From NCBI RefSeq assembly GCF_051811025.1, contig NZ_JBPWQE010000001.1, positions 3,782,001-3,846,000 on the forward strand: a DNA stretch of 64,000 bases. The letters run 5' to 3'. This DNA comes from Tardiphaga sp051811025 (GTDB taxonomy: Bacteria; Pseudomonadota; Alphaproteobacteria; Rhizobiales; Xanthobacteraceae). The notes under the pieces were generated by a model. It had not been told where the DNA came from. It was given only the letters and a program-made list of their open reading frames with translations, and ran no database searches. Below are positions 35,158 to 43,978 of this stretch, one piece after another. The position numbers and the translations under genes were made by a program. The number at the start of each line of letters is the position of its first letter. Within the stretch, counting starts at the first letter, position 1.

Positions 35158-36381
35158 ATGATGTCAATGATGTATCAGGCCTACCAGAATCACATGGATC
35201 TGACAGCACCTTGGCGCACCGGTGCGTCTGCCGCATTGAAATACCTCAATCTCGTCCCGGCCGGCACGTCCGAGAAACTGTTCGGGCGCCTCGCGGCAGC
35301 ACTTGAGCTGATCTCACGCTCCGCCCTCACCTATCATCGACCCGAATTCGATATCGGCAAGGTGATGGTCGGTAACGACGAGCATCAGGTGACGGAAGAA
35401 GTCACTTTCAAGACGCCGTTCGGATCGCTGCTACACTTCAAGAAAGAGAATGCGCCGGAGCAACCGCGCATGCTGCTGGTGGCGCCGATGTCCGGCCACT
35501 TCGCGACGCTGCTGCGCGGCACCGTAAAGACCCTGCTGCAGGATCATGACGTCTATATCACAGACTGGCACAACCCGCGCGACATACCGCTCAATCAGGG
35601 CAAGTTCGGCCTCGACGAATATACCGAGCACCTGATCACATTCATGAATGAGCTCGGCCCGCGTTCGCACATGGTCGCGATCTGCCAGCCTTCCGTGTCA
35701 GCGCTGGCTGCGGCTGCCATCATGTCGGAAGACAATCATCCCGCGCGCCCGGCAAGCCTGACGCTGATGGCCGGCCCTATCGATACACGCATTCAGCCGA
35801 CCAAGGTCAACGAGTTCGCCAAGAGCAAGCCGTTGAAGTGGTTCGAAGAGAACATGATCAACTACGTGCCGCTCCAGTGCAAAGGCGCGTTCCGGCAAGT
35901 CTATCCCGGCTTCATTCAGTTGACCGCATTCGTCTCGATGAATCTCGAGCGGCACATCAAGTCCCATGTCGATCTCGCCGATCATCTCGCCAAGGGCGAG
36001 ATCGAGAAGGCGGAAGTCATCAAGACGTTCTACGACGAATATTTCGCCGTGATGGATCTGCCTGGAGAGTTCTATATCGACACCATCCGCGACGTGTTCC
36101 AGGAGCATCTGTTGCCGCAGGGCAAGCTGACCTACAAGGGCCGGACCGTGAACTGCGCATCGATCAAGCGCATGGGGCTGATGACGGTCGAGGGCGAGAA
36201 GGATGATATCTGCTCGATCGGCCAGACTTTGGCAGCCCAGGATCTCTGCACCGGCGTGCGAGCCTATCGCAAAGTCCATCACATGCAGGCGGGTGTTGGT
36301 CATTACGGTGTATTCAGCGGACGCCGCTGGAACAACGAGATTTATCCGCTGTTACGAGATTTTGTTCACGTCAATTCCTGA
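35158..36381 (+). CDS. phaZ: Intracellular polyhydroxyalkanoate depolymerase
   Basis: 407 residues, the usual length. PhaZ opens MMSMMYQAYQNHMDLTAPWR, as in the Cupriavidus-type intracellular depolymerase. The alpha/beta-hydrolase nucleophile is Cys176 in ICQPSVSALA, replacing Ser as in this family. A C-terminal HHMQAGVGHYGVFSGRRW holds the catalytic His. It mobilises stored PHB granules to 3-hydroxybutyrate. A terminator and a convergent LuxR-type gene follow. Confidence 0.95.
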   Translation: MMSMMYQAYQNHMDLTAPWRTGASAALKYLNLVPAGTSEKLFGRLAAALELISRSALTYHRPEFDIGKVMVGNDEHQVTEEVTFKTPFGSLLHFKKENAPEQPRMLLVAPMSGHFATLLRGTVKTLLQDHDVYITDWHNPRDIPLNQGKFGLDEYTEHLITFMNELGPRSHMVAICQPSVSALAAAAIMSEDNHPARPASLTLMAGPIDTRIQPTKVNEFAKSKPLKWFEENMINYVPLQCKGAFRQVYPGFIQLTAFVSMNLERHIKSHVDLADHLAKGEIEKAEVIKTFYDEYFAVMDLPGEFYIDTIRDVFQEHLLPQGKLTYKGRTVNCASIKRMGLMTVEGEKDDICSIGQTLAAQDLCTGVRAYRKVHHMQAGVGHYGVFSGRRWNNEIYPLLRDFVHVNS

Positions 36382-36572
36382 AACCCTGCGTTGTATACAA
36401 ATAGTCGGGCGCTTCACCCAAATTGGTGACGCGGATGTCGCAGGAATAACCTACGTCGATACCGGGAATCGTTTAGCGGCCGCGTCAGCAGCATGACAGC
36501 GGTTTCTTATTACCGCTTCGGCGGACCGTGTATTGACGACTGCACGATTTTTCACCGGACATACTGCGCATC

Positions 36573-36599
36573 AAGGCCGGCCATCGTGCCGGCCTTTTT
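36573..36599. terminator. Terminator between phaZ and the LuxR-type gene
   Basis: A 9-bp stem AAGGCCGGC / GCCGGCCTT with loop CATCGT, followed by T residues. It lies 10 bp before the stop codon of the convergent gene and could act on both. Confidence 0.85.
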
Positions 36600-36609
36600 C
36601 CTGGATTTT

Positions 36610-37722
36610 TCAGGCGTCACGGTCCCGGATCAATTGAACTCGCGGCTGGCCCAGAAGCCGAACCAGATCCACCTGCCTATCGACACCAGTTTTCATGAAG
36701 ACGGATTTCAGCTGGGTCCGCACGGTATTCAGGCTGACGCTCTGCATTTTCGAAATGGAGTCGACTGAGTTGCCATCGATCAGAAGGCTGGTGATCCGCG
36801 CTTCGGCCGGCGTCAAATCGAACAGAGCCTGCAGAAGCTCCGGACCCGGGCTGCGCTGCTGGGTGATCGGCGTCAGGAACAGGATCGAGACAGCGCCCGC
36901 AAAAACATCGAGGCCAGCCAGACGGAGCGGCAACACATGCGCAATCAAAGGCGGGCTCTTGTCGGCACCTGCAATGGGAATGGATCGGCCCGTCTTGGCC
37001 AGAGATACGGGCTTGGCGAGCGCCTCCAGGAAAAGCGCGTTGGCGGTCGGAGAGTTGAATTGCACTTGATCCTGCGCGCCCACGCTGACCGTAGCCGTGC
37101 TGGCAAGGAAACCGGGATTGGTTGCGACCACCCGTCCCGTCTGCGTTAGCGCCGCAGCGGGCAGCCCGATCATCTCCAGCGTCGCAACAGCGGTGCGCGC
37201 GCGTTCGAAACCGAGGCGCCCGGCCAACACGGCAGCCCGCGCCAGATGCGGGCGAAGCTGGTCGAATTGCTCCGCAATCGCCCGAGGAACCGGCCCCTTC
37301 GCAAATGCCTTCTCAACCGACAAGACGAGCATGTCTCCTGACGGCGATCTGATCGAGGTGCCAACGCACCATCCGAGCCCCCCGGGTCGCAGCAAATCCC
37401 GATAGAAGCTCTCATTATCGAGCTCTTCCAGCGTGAAACGATCGAGATCGGTCAAGAATCGCGGCTCGGTGTTCGGTATCAATCGCTGAGCACGCGGATT
37501 GTTGTGAGCAAAGGGCCCCTTCGTCCAGCGATCAATTCGTTCGCGAATCTTTTCCGATGACATCCAGCGTGGCGTGCCCGGCGCCACCGCAAAGATCAGC
37601 GAACCTTCCGCGTCGGCAATCTCCGCAAGCCGGTCGAACACTTGTGGCCAACGCTCCGGCACAATCCCGGCTTCATAAATTTCATCGACGAGCGCTTCAA
37701 AGTTCACGGACGTATCCAGCAA
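36610..37722 (-). CDS. LuxR-type HTH transcriptional regulator
   Basis: 370 residues. The C-terminal about 60 residues form a LuxR/GerE helix-turn-helix: FDLTPAEARITSLLIDGNS, then VSLNTVRTQLKSVFMKTGVDRQ. The N-terminal region is a long unknown sensor domain of the type seen in orphan LuxR proteins of Bradyrhizobium. No acyl-homoserine-lactone synthase is nearby. Targets are unknown; it is convergent with phaZ. Confidence 0.85.
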   Translation of the reverse strand: MLDTSVNFEALVDEIYEAGIVPERWPQVFDRLAEIADAEGSLIFAVAPGTPRWMSSEKIRERIDRWTKGPFAHNNPRAQRLIPNTEPRFLTDLDRFTLEELDNESFYRDLLRPGGLGWCVGTSIRSPSGDMLVLSVEKAFAKGPVPRAIAEQFDQLRPHLARAAVLAGRLGFERARTAVATLEMIGLPAAALTQTGRVVATNPGFLASTATVSVGAQDQVQFNSPTANALFLEALAKPVSLAKTGRSIPIAGADKSPPLIAHVLPLRLAGLDVFAGAVSILFLTPITQQRSPGPELLQALFDLTPAEARITSLLIDGNSVDSISKMQSVSLNTVRTQLKSVFMKTGVDRQVDLVRLLGQPRVQLIRDRDA

Positions 37723-37949
37723 AACGGTTCCCGGCGGCTCGCGTCTCGGTCATCACGGTCAGAAAGCAGCGCCCCATCACGCAACACCGCAGACAGCAGA
37801 CTATTCCCGATGCCAATCGGAAATCTGCGATCGCGATACTGATGTGCGCGAAATGCCACTTTCGCCAGCCGCCGTTCGAGAAGCGAATGGCATTGTCTCC
37901 GCCTAACTAGACCGGTCCCGTGCTACTCGCCAGTGTGAAGCGAGAAGTT

Positions 37950-39128
37950 TTACGCCACAGGCGCTTTTGCTGGCGGCAACTCCCGCGGCAAAATCAATGC
38001 GGCGACGATCACCAGCGCCGACAAGGCGGCAAAGGCGTGCAACATCATGATGAAGCCACCCTGCTCGTACAACCATGCGACGAGGCCGACTGAAGCACCT
38101 GCTGCGGTGAAGCCGACGAAGTAACGCACGGCATAGGCGCGTGACCGCCACTCCTCGCTTGTATACTTGCCGACGATCGCCTCATTAACGGTGATCTGCC
38201 CGAACAGACCAATGATGATCCCGATCGCGACGACAATCAGTGAGATGTTCGACTGCGACGCTGCGAAATACAGGAACGGCGCGAGCACCAGCGACAACGG
38301 CACGCTCACTGCCTTCAGCGAGTGCTTATCTATCAGCTTGCCGATGTTGTACTGGGTCGCCGCGCCGAAGACGTAAACGCAGGCGGCAATGATGCCGAGC
38401 AATGCGGGGCTGTCCGTCATATCGGACAGACGCTCGGCAAACAGTTTTGGCAGCGCGACAGTGATAGCGTTGAAGACGGTGGAGATCGCGACCACCGTGA
38501 CCAACAGTGCAAGGATCACACGCCACATGTCGGACTTCGCGACGCGCGCTTGCGCCGCGGCCTGTTTGAATCCCGAGCGATCTTCATGCGCGACCTCGCG
38601 CATGAAGACAACACCAGCTGCAACAGTGACGAGGCCGGGAATGATGAAGGCCCAGCGCCAGCCGAGGAACTGACCGAGTACGCCGGTGATCAGTGCGGAG
38701 GATGCCACGCCGAAATTGCCGAACACGCCATTAATGCCCATCGCACTGCCGAGCTTGTCGGCATAGGAGACGATCATCGCCGTGCCGACCGGATGATAGA
38801 TCGACGCGAACAGACCAACCGAGAACAGCGCCGCACCAAGCTGCAAAGGCGTCTGCACCAGGCCGACAGCCATCATCGACAGACCGATGCCGTAGAAGAA
38901 GATCACCATCATGTGGCGGCGGCTCCAGCGATCACCGAGCCAGCCGGTCACCAGCGATCCCGCTCCAAAGGCCATGAAACCGGGCGTCGCATAGGGTAGC
39001 AGCTCGGTATAGGTCATATTCATGGCCGGGCCCATCACGAGCACCGCCGCCGCAAAGATCAGCATCGCGTAGTGGTCGATGAAATGGGCGACATTAACGA
39101 GGGTGATGACCCGGCTGGGGACGTTCAT
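37950..39128 (-). CDS. MFS transporter
   Basis: 392 residues from ATG 39128 (AAGGAATCGATTC upstream), with about 12 membrane segments and the MFS motif GWLGDRWSRRHMM. It is divergent from an AraC regulator only 54 bp away, a layout that suggests the regulator controls it. It could be an aromatic or organic-acid permease linked to the neighbouring catabolic block; substrate unknown. Confidence 0.87.
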   Translation of the reverse strand: MNVPSRVITLVNVAHFIDHYAMLIFAAAVLVMGPAMNMTYTELLPYATPGFMAFGAGSLVTGWLGDRWSRRHMMVIFFYGIGLSMMAVGLVQTPLQLGAALFSVGLFASIYHPVGTAMIVSYADKLGSAMGINGVFGNFGVASSALITGVLGQFLGWRWAFIIPGLVTVAAGVVFMREVAHEDRSGFKQAAAQARVAKSDMWRVILALLVTVVAISTVFNAITVALPKLFAERLSDMTDSPALLGIIAACVYVFGAATQYNIGKLIDKHSLKAVSVPLSLVLAPFLYFAASQSNISLIVVAIGIIIGLFGQITVNEAIVGKYTSEEWRSRAYAVRYFVGFTAAGASVGLVAWLYEQGGFIMMLHAFAALSALVIVAALILPRELPPAKAPVA

Positions 39129-39182
39129 GAATCGATTCCTTGGCAACCTTGGAATGCCGTTATATGAGCTTGCTCTAACGGG

Positions 39183-39992
39183 ATGTCGCCAATGAATGTC
39201 GCTGAACCGCCAATCCTGGACTTATCCGAGCGCCGGCGCTCGGCGACCGACGGCGTCCACATCCTGGCGACGCGCTACCACAAGGGCATCCGGCTGGACA
39301 CCCATGCCCATCGTGAGGCGCAACTCGTGTTCGCCGCTGCGGGCACTATGCAGGTCACGACTCCGAAGGGCCGTTGGCTGGTGCCACCGGATCGCGCGGT
39401 CTGGGTGCCGGCCCACCTGCCCCACGCCATCGACGTGCTAGCCGACATCGAGATGCGCTCGCTGTATTTCAACGTCGACTGGCTGGCGCGGGATCGACGC
39501 AATGGCGATCTCGCAGCGGAGTTCGTGGTTCGCGTGTCGCGCCTGTTGCACGAGGCGATCCTGGCCCTATTCGATGGGCGCGATGACGTCGCGCGCAATC
39601 AGCTATTGATCGAGATTGCCATGCTCGAACTGCATCAGGCAGGCGATCCCGCAACGTTCATGCCGCTGCCGCAAGAGCCGCGCTGCCGACGCGCGGCGGA
39701 GATGGTGCTGGCCGATCCGACGCAGACTTACGAGATCGAAACATTGGCGCGCGCCGTTGGCACGTCTGCACGTACATTATCGCGGCTTTTTTCAGCAGAG
39801 ACGCAATTGAGCTTCAAGAGCTGGTGTCAACGCGCCCGGATCGCCGAGGCGATCGAACGCCTGTCGATGAACCGCAACGCGTCGGTAAAGCAGCTCGCTG
39901 CCGACCTCGGCTATGCTAGCTTCTCGGCGTTTTCGCACGCGTTCCGGCAAGTGACGGGCAAGAGTCCGACGGAGTTTATCGAGGCGAAGTAG
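39183..39992 (+). CDS. AraC-family transcriptional regulator with cupin-type sensor
   Basis: 269 residues. The N-terminal AraC_binding cupin (IRLDTHAHREAQLVFAAAG, WLVPPDRAVWVPAHLPHAID) is followed by the AraC HTH at about 170-268 (IETLARAVGTSARTLSRLF, LGYASFSAFSHAFRQVTGKSPTEF). It probably regulates the divergent MFS gene. It is convergent with the RidA gene, six bases away. Confidence 0.88.
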   Translation: MSPMNVAEPPILDLSERRRSATDGVHILATRYHKGIRLDTHAHREAQLVFAAAGTMQVTTPKGRWLVPPDRAVWVPAHLPHAIDVLADIEMRSLYFNVDWLARDRRNGDLAAEFVVRVSRLLHEAILALFDGRDDVARNQLLIEIAMLELHQAGDPATFMPLPQEPRCRRAAEMVLADPTQTYEIETLARAVGTSARTLSRLFSAETQLSFKSWCQRARIAEAIERLSMNRNASVKQLAADLGYASFSAFSHAFRQVTGKSPTEFIEAK

Positions 39993-39998
39993 TGCCGC

Positions 39999-40457
39999 TT
40001 AACGCGGCACCACCGCAGTCGCTTCGATCTCGACGCGCGCAGCGAGTTCAACCAGACGCACGACCTGCACCAGCGCCATGGCCGGATAGTGTGTACCGAA
40101 TATCTCGCGATAGGCCTGACCGAGCGCTTTCAGATTGCCCAGATATTCTTCCATATCGACGACATACCAGGTCAGCCGCACGAGATGCTCGGGCTTCGCG
40201 CCACCTTCCGCAAGGATGTCGGAAATGTTCTGCAGTGCCTGACGCACCTGCGACACGAAATCCGGCCTCAGCTTCTCCTCGGCGTCCCAACCGATTACAC
40301 CGCCGGTGACGACGATACGGCCATCGGCTGTCATGCCGTTGGCATAGCCTTTGGGCTTCGGCCAGCCACTTGGCTGCAATGCGCGCGAAACGGATGCTGC
40401 AACATCGCCCTTTGCGTTTGGCACCACGGTCAATGTCGGGCCCTTAGGTGCATTCAC
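39999..40457 (-). CDS. RidA family protein
   Basis: 152 residues from GTG 40457, with GGAGGA upstream; longer starts lack this. The Rid fold is shown by IVVTGGVIGWDAEEKLRPDF, VRQALQNISDILAEGGAKPEHLVRLTWYVVD and AVVP at the end. Rid proteins hydrolyse reactive enamine/imine intermediates. It lies 34 bp after the CoA ligase on the same strand, so it is likely co-transcribed. In the 2-aminobenzoyl-CoA route an enamine-type intermediate is formed, so a deaminating role is possible. Confidence 0.87.
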   Translation of the reverse strand: MNAPKGPTLTVVPNAKGDVAASVSRALQPSGWPKPKGYANGMTADGRIVVTGGVIGWDAEEKLRPDFVSQVRQALQNISDILAEGGAKPEHLVRLTWYVVDMEEYLGNLKALGQAYREIFGTHYPAMALVQVVRLVELAARVEIEATAVVPR

Positions 40458-40491
40458 CGGGCAATCCTCCCTGAAAGAAACGTTTTCAAAC

Positions 40492-42153
40492 TTATGCAGC
40501 AACGGTCGGTGACGCGCCCGCCGCGGCCTGCTGGCGAAGCGCAAAGCGCTTCAGCTTGCCGGTTTCGGTCTTGGGTAGTTGCGTCACGAATTCGATGGCG
40601 CGTGGATATTTGTAAGGCGCGATCTCGCGCTTCACGTGGTTCTGCAGCTCAGTCGCCAGCGCGTCGCTCCCTGCCTGACCGGGAGCCAGAACGACATAGG
40701 CCTTTACGATCATGCCGCGGTCGGCATCGGGGCAACCAACAACGCCACAATCGACCACGGCTTCATGAGTGAGCAACGCCGCTTCAACGTCGGGGCCGGC
40801 AATATTGTAACCCGCTGACACGATCATGTCGTCGGAGCGCGACTGGTACCAGAAGTAGCCGTCCTCATCCATCAGGAACGTATCGCCGGTGATATTCCAG
40901 CCGTTCTGCACGAATTTGAGCTGACGCGGATCAGCGAGGTATTTGCACCCCGTCGGGCCTTTGACTGCGAGGCGGCCGAGCGTGCCGGGTGCCACTTCGT
41001 TGCCTTCGTCGTCAACGATCCTGGCGACATAGCCGGGCACCGGCTTGCCGGTCGAGCCCGGGCGAATTTCCTCTTCGATGGCGCAGATGAAGATATGCAG
41101 CATTTCGGTACCGCCGATACCGTCCATCAACTTGATGCCGGTCGCCTTCAGCCATGCATCATAGGTACCCTTCGGCAACGTTTCGCCGGCCGACACGCAT
41201 TTGCGGAGCGTCGAAAGATCGTACTGATCAATCTTGCCGAGGATCGCGCGATAGGCGGTCGGCGCAGTGAAGCAGACCGTGACCTTGTGCTTGGCAACAG
41301 CCAGAGGCAGCTCTTCCGGGCCGGCCTTCTCGAGCACCACGAAGGACGCACCGATATGCAGCGGAAACAGCACGCCGCCAAAGCCGAACGTGAAGGCCAG
41401 CGGCGCCGAACCAATGAAGCGGTCTTCCGGGCTGGCACGCAGCACGTTGCGTGCAAAGCCGTCGCACACCGCAAGCATGTCGCGGTGGAAATGCATGGTG
41501 CCCTTCGGGTCGCCCGTCGTGCCCGACGTGAAGGCGATCAGGCAGATATCATCCGAGGCCGTATCGACGGCGGTGAATTCCGGGCTGGCCTCGGCGATCA
41601 TCTTGTCGAGTTCGGCTTCGCCGGTGCCCCAATAGACCACGCGCTTGAGTTCAGGCGAAACCGCCTTGGCCTTCTCCATTTCGTCGGACAGCTTGCTGTC
41701 ACAAAGTGCCAGCGAGATCTTCGCCTTCTGCAGCGGATAGGACAGTTCCTTGGCGCGCAGCAGCGGCATGGTCGATACGCAAACGCCGCCAGCCTTGATG
41801 ATAGCAAGATAGGTCGCAACCATCATCGGATTGTTGGCCGAGCGCAGCAACACGCGACCACCGGTGACAAGACCGAGCTTGTTGACCAGCACGTTGCAGA
41901 TCTTGTTCACGAGCTCGTAGAGCTCGCGATAGGTATAGCTCTCGTTCAGCCCGATCATGCACGGCGCGTCGCCGCGCCCTTCGGCAACCCAGCGATCGAG
42001 AAACGGCACCACGCAATTGATGCGCGGCGGATAGTGAAATTCTGGCCGGGTGAACAGAAACTCCGGTAGCTGTTCCGGCGGGGGCATATTGTCCCGCGCA
42101 AACGTATCAACATGCGCCGTATAAGGCTTTGTCAGCTGAGTATCAGCGGCCAT
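40492..42153 (-). CDS. Aryl-CoA ligase, 2-aminobenzoate/benzoate-CoA ligase family
   Basis: 553 residues of the ANL superfamily, with the P-loop motif TSGTTGDPKG (about 209-218), the A8 region NITGDTFLMDEDGYFWYQSRSDDMI and the C-terminal catalytic Lys in PKTETGKLKR. The sequence resembles benzoate- and 2-aminobenzoate-CoA ligases. It activates an aromatic acid with ATP and CoA. It carries the operator TTTTAGACTTAAAA 49 nt upstream and is followed by the RidA gene. The exact acid is not decidable from the sequence. Confidence 0.85.
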   Translation of the reverse strand: MAADTQLTKPYTAHVDTFARDNMPPPEQLPEFLFTRPEFHYPPRINCVVPFLDRWVAEGRGDAPCMIGLNESYTYRELYELVNKICNVLVNKLGLVTGGRVLLRSANNPMMVATYLAIIKAGGVCVSTMPLLRAKELSYPLQKAKISLALCDSKLSDEMEKAKAVSPELKRVVYWGTGEAELDKMIAEASPEFTAVDTASDDICLIAFTSGTTGDPKGTMHFHRDMLAVCDGFARNVLRASPEDRFIGSAPLAFTFGFGGVLFPLHIGASFVVLEKAGPEELPLAVAKHKVTVCFTAPTAYRAILGKIDQYDLSTLRKCVSAGETLPKGTYDAWLKATGIKLMDGIGGTEMLHIFICAIEEEIRPGSTGKPVPGYVARIVDDEGNEVAPGTLGRLAVKGPTGCKYLADPRQLKFVQNGWNITGDTFLMDEDGYFWYQSRSDDMIVSAGYNIAGPDVEAALLTHEAVVDCGVVGCPDADRGMIVKAYVVLAPGQAGSDALATELQNHVKREIAPYKYPRAIEFVTQLPKTETGKLKRFALRQQAAAGASPTVAA

Positions 42154-42202
42154 TGCAATGCTCCCGTCACGTCAGATGCCCGGCAACGTCATCCAAATAT
42201 CA

Positions 42203-42216
42203 TTTTAGACTTAAAA
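42203..42216. promoter_or_regulatory. Regulon operator, copy 1
   Basis: TTTTAGACTTAAAA: inverted half-sites TTTTA and TAAAA spaced by four bases. It lies 49 nt before the CoA ligase start, in a promoter-like position. It is one of five near-identical copies, the others being upstream of the monooxygenase/reductase, SDR, acyl-CoA dehydrogenase and hydrolase genes. Confidence 0.75.
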
Positions 42217-42303
42217 CAGTTTTCCGCAACTGCGGAGTCTTGCGGCACGCCGAAATTTTCGGCTGAGGATGCGAATTTGCGCAGTTTGTTTAGGCAACCG
42301 CGC

Positions 42304-43122
42304 CTAAAGCGTGGCCAGCGCCTTTAGCCGCAGCACCATGGCGGACTGCGGATCGGCCAGCGGTGCGACGGCGGTAAAATGATTTGCGCCGGGAAGCGCC
42401 TCGAAGCGCGCGGGAATATGGACACCCCAGGCGTCGACGATGCTTTGGCTCTGCCGCAAATATTCGACACCCTCGTCGCCACCAACCACCGCATCGAGAG
42501 ACCCACGCGAAGGCACCCGCCAGAACAACGGACTGACCTCACGGGCGCCGGCATCGTTCAAATGCAATGCATTGTTGATGGACGTCGGCACCAGCGGCGC
42601 CAGATCGAACAGCCCAGAGATCGCATAGGCGCCGACAATCAGGTCCTGCGGCAGCGCGGAATCCAGCGCGCGCCAGTCCGTCGCCAGCATGCAGGCGGCG
42701 AGATGACCGCCCGCGGAATGGCCCGACACGACAAGTCGCCGGCCGAGCTTCGCCAGTTCGCGGGTCGCCGCACGCATCTGCCCGATAATATCACCGACCG
42801 AGACGTTCGGACACAAATCGTAGCTGGGGATTGCCACGCTGATGCCATGGCCATTCAGCCCCCTCGCCAAATGACTGAAGTAAGAGCGGTCCAGCGCCTG
42901 CCAATAGCCGCCATGGATGAAAACGACGATCGGACCTTTGTCTTCGCCGGGAAAGTAATCGACCGCGTGCCGCGCGCCTGAACCGTACGGAATGACGCGC
43001 ATCGGCGCGCCGCTGTCGCGATAGGCTTGGGCACCTTGTGCCCAGCCGGCGATCAGCGCGGAGCTTTCCGGGACTTTTGCACGATTGTTGTATTCGGCTT
43101 CGAGATCGATCACTGCACTCAC
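42304..43122 (-). CDS. Kynurenine-formamidase-like alpha/beta hydrolase
   Basis: 272 residues, GTG start. The oxyanion motif HGGYW (70-74) is the hallmark of the arylformamidase branch; the nucleophile is Ser136 in GHSAGG, with Asp216 and His248 as likely partners. Arylformamidases cleave N-formylkynurenine or N-formylanthranilate-type amides. Its start is 10 nt from the MarR stop, so the two are an operon. In the context of a 2-aminobenzoate-type ligase it could release the aromatic amine from a formylated precursor. Confidence 0.75.
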   Translation of the reverse strand: MSAVIDLEAEYNNRAKVPESSALIAGWAQGAQAYRDSGAPMRVIPYGSGARHAVDYFPGEDKGPIVVFIHGGYWQALDRSYFSHLARGLNGHGISVAIPSYDLCPNVSVGDIIGQMRAATRELAKLGRRLVVSGHSAGGHLAACMLATDWRALDSALPQDLIVGAYAISGLFDLAPLVPTSINNALHLNDAGAREVSPLFWRVPSRGSLDAVVGGDEGVEYLRQSQSIVDAWGVHIPARFEALPGANHFTAVAPLADPQSAMVLRLKALATL

Positions 43123-43132
43123 CGCGTCGCGT

Positions 43133-43639
43133 TTACGGCGCCTTGCCGTTCGCTGCCTTTTGCGCCGCTTTCTGCGCGGAAGCCTTGGTCTTGGCCAGCA
43201 AACGCATCAGCTCACGGACATCCTTCGGCGCCAAATCGCTGAAGATTTCGGCGATCCAGGTCTCGTGTTCTTCGGCCATCTTGCGAAACTCGGCGCGACC
43301 GAGTTTGGTGAGCCGGATCACCTGCACCCGGCGATCGGTGTCCGAGGTACGGCGATCGACATGGCCGGATTCCACGAGACGTTCGACCAGACCGGTGACA
43401 TTGCCGTTCGACACCATCATCCGCTTCGAGACATCCGACAGAGTCATACCGTCGGGCACCTTGTCGAGTTGGGCCATCAGATCGAACCGTGGGAGCGTCA
43501 CGTCAAAGCGCTCGCGCAAACGGCTGCGGACTTCGCCCTCGATCAACGTCGTACAGGTCAGGAGCCGGAGCCACAGGCGCAGCTCATCGCCGTGATCATC
43601 GGGAAGTTCGACGGCCTTGGTCTCGGAATCGAGAATCAT
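43133..43639 (-). CDS. MarR-family regulator, candidate master of the aromatic block
   Basis: 168 residues. The winged helix (about 62-112) shows MTLSDVSKRMMVSNGNVTGLVERLVESGHV and RRTSDTDRRVQVIRLTKLG, the wing being typical of MarR. Paralogues such as BadR, CouR and HcaR respond to aromatic acids or their CoA esters. It is divergent from the Liv importer operon and first in an operon with the formamidase-like gene. The 14-bp palindromes across the block are its best candidate operators. Binding is inferred. Confidence 0.87.
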   Translation of the reverse strand: MILDSETKAVELPDDHGDELRLWLRLLTCTTLIEGEVRSRLRERFDVTLPRFDLMAQLDKVPDGMTLSDVSKRMMVSNGNVTGLVERLVESGHVDRRTSDTDRRVQVIRLTKLGRAEFRKMAEEHETWIAEIFSDLAPKDVRELMRLLAKTKASAQKAAQKAANGKAP

Positions 43640-43978
43640 GATGCAATCTTACCTGCTTGGAGCTCCCGCGGCGGCCACGAGACCGGCAATCCACAATCTC
43701 GTACCGCCCCGGCACCGATCCTTTGACCTTCAAGGAATTCCCGCCCGACCGCAAGCCAAAACGCCGCAGCCTTGACCACCGTCGATTTTGAATATTTCTT
43801 TAAGGTTCAAATAAATTGGCCTGCGGTTTGCATAGCCAAATCGACTGATTTCTTGAGCCTGGAGATCACTTACGCTGCTTGCGGCTGCCGCCGTGGTGAG
43901 CATAAGCTAGGCAAAAGAACAAATTTTGGGTTGGCGCATTTTTCGGCTGCCTGTCGCGGCCGAGTGGAGGAGAAGTTG
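43640..43978. promoter_or_regulatory. Divergent regulatory region of the MarR gene and the Liv operon, with weak operator
   Basis: This 339-bp gap holds no gene; an in-frame TTG extension of the binding protein gene exists but lacks a ribosome-binding site. TTTAAGGTTCAAAT at 43799-43812 matches the regulon palindrome at 11 of 14 positions on the other strand. It is about 160-165 bp from both start codons. It could let the MarR protein control itself and the importer. Confidence 0.4.

Noticed and set aside
42304..43122. A kynurenine (tryptophan) degradation pathway
   Set aside because: Only the formamidase-like gene is present; no tryptophan dioxygenase or kynureninase is seen in the window.
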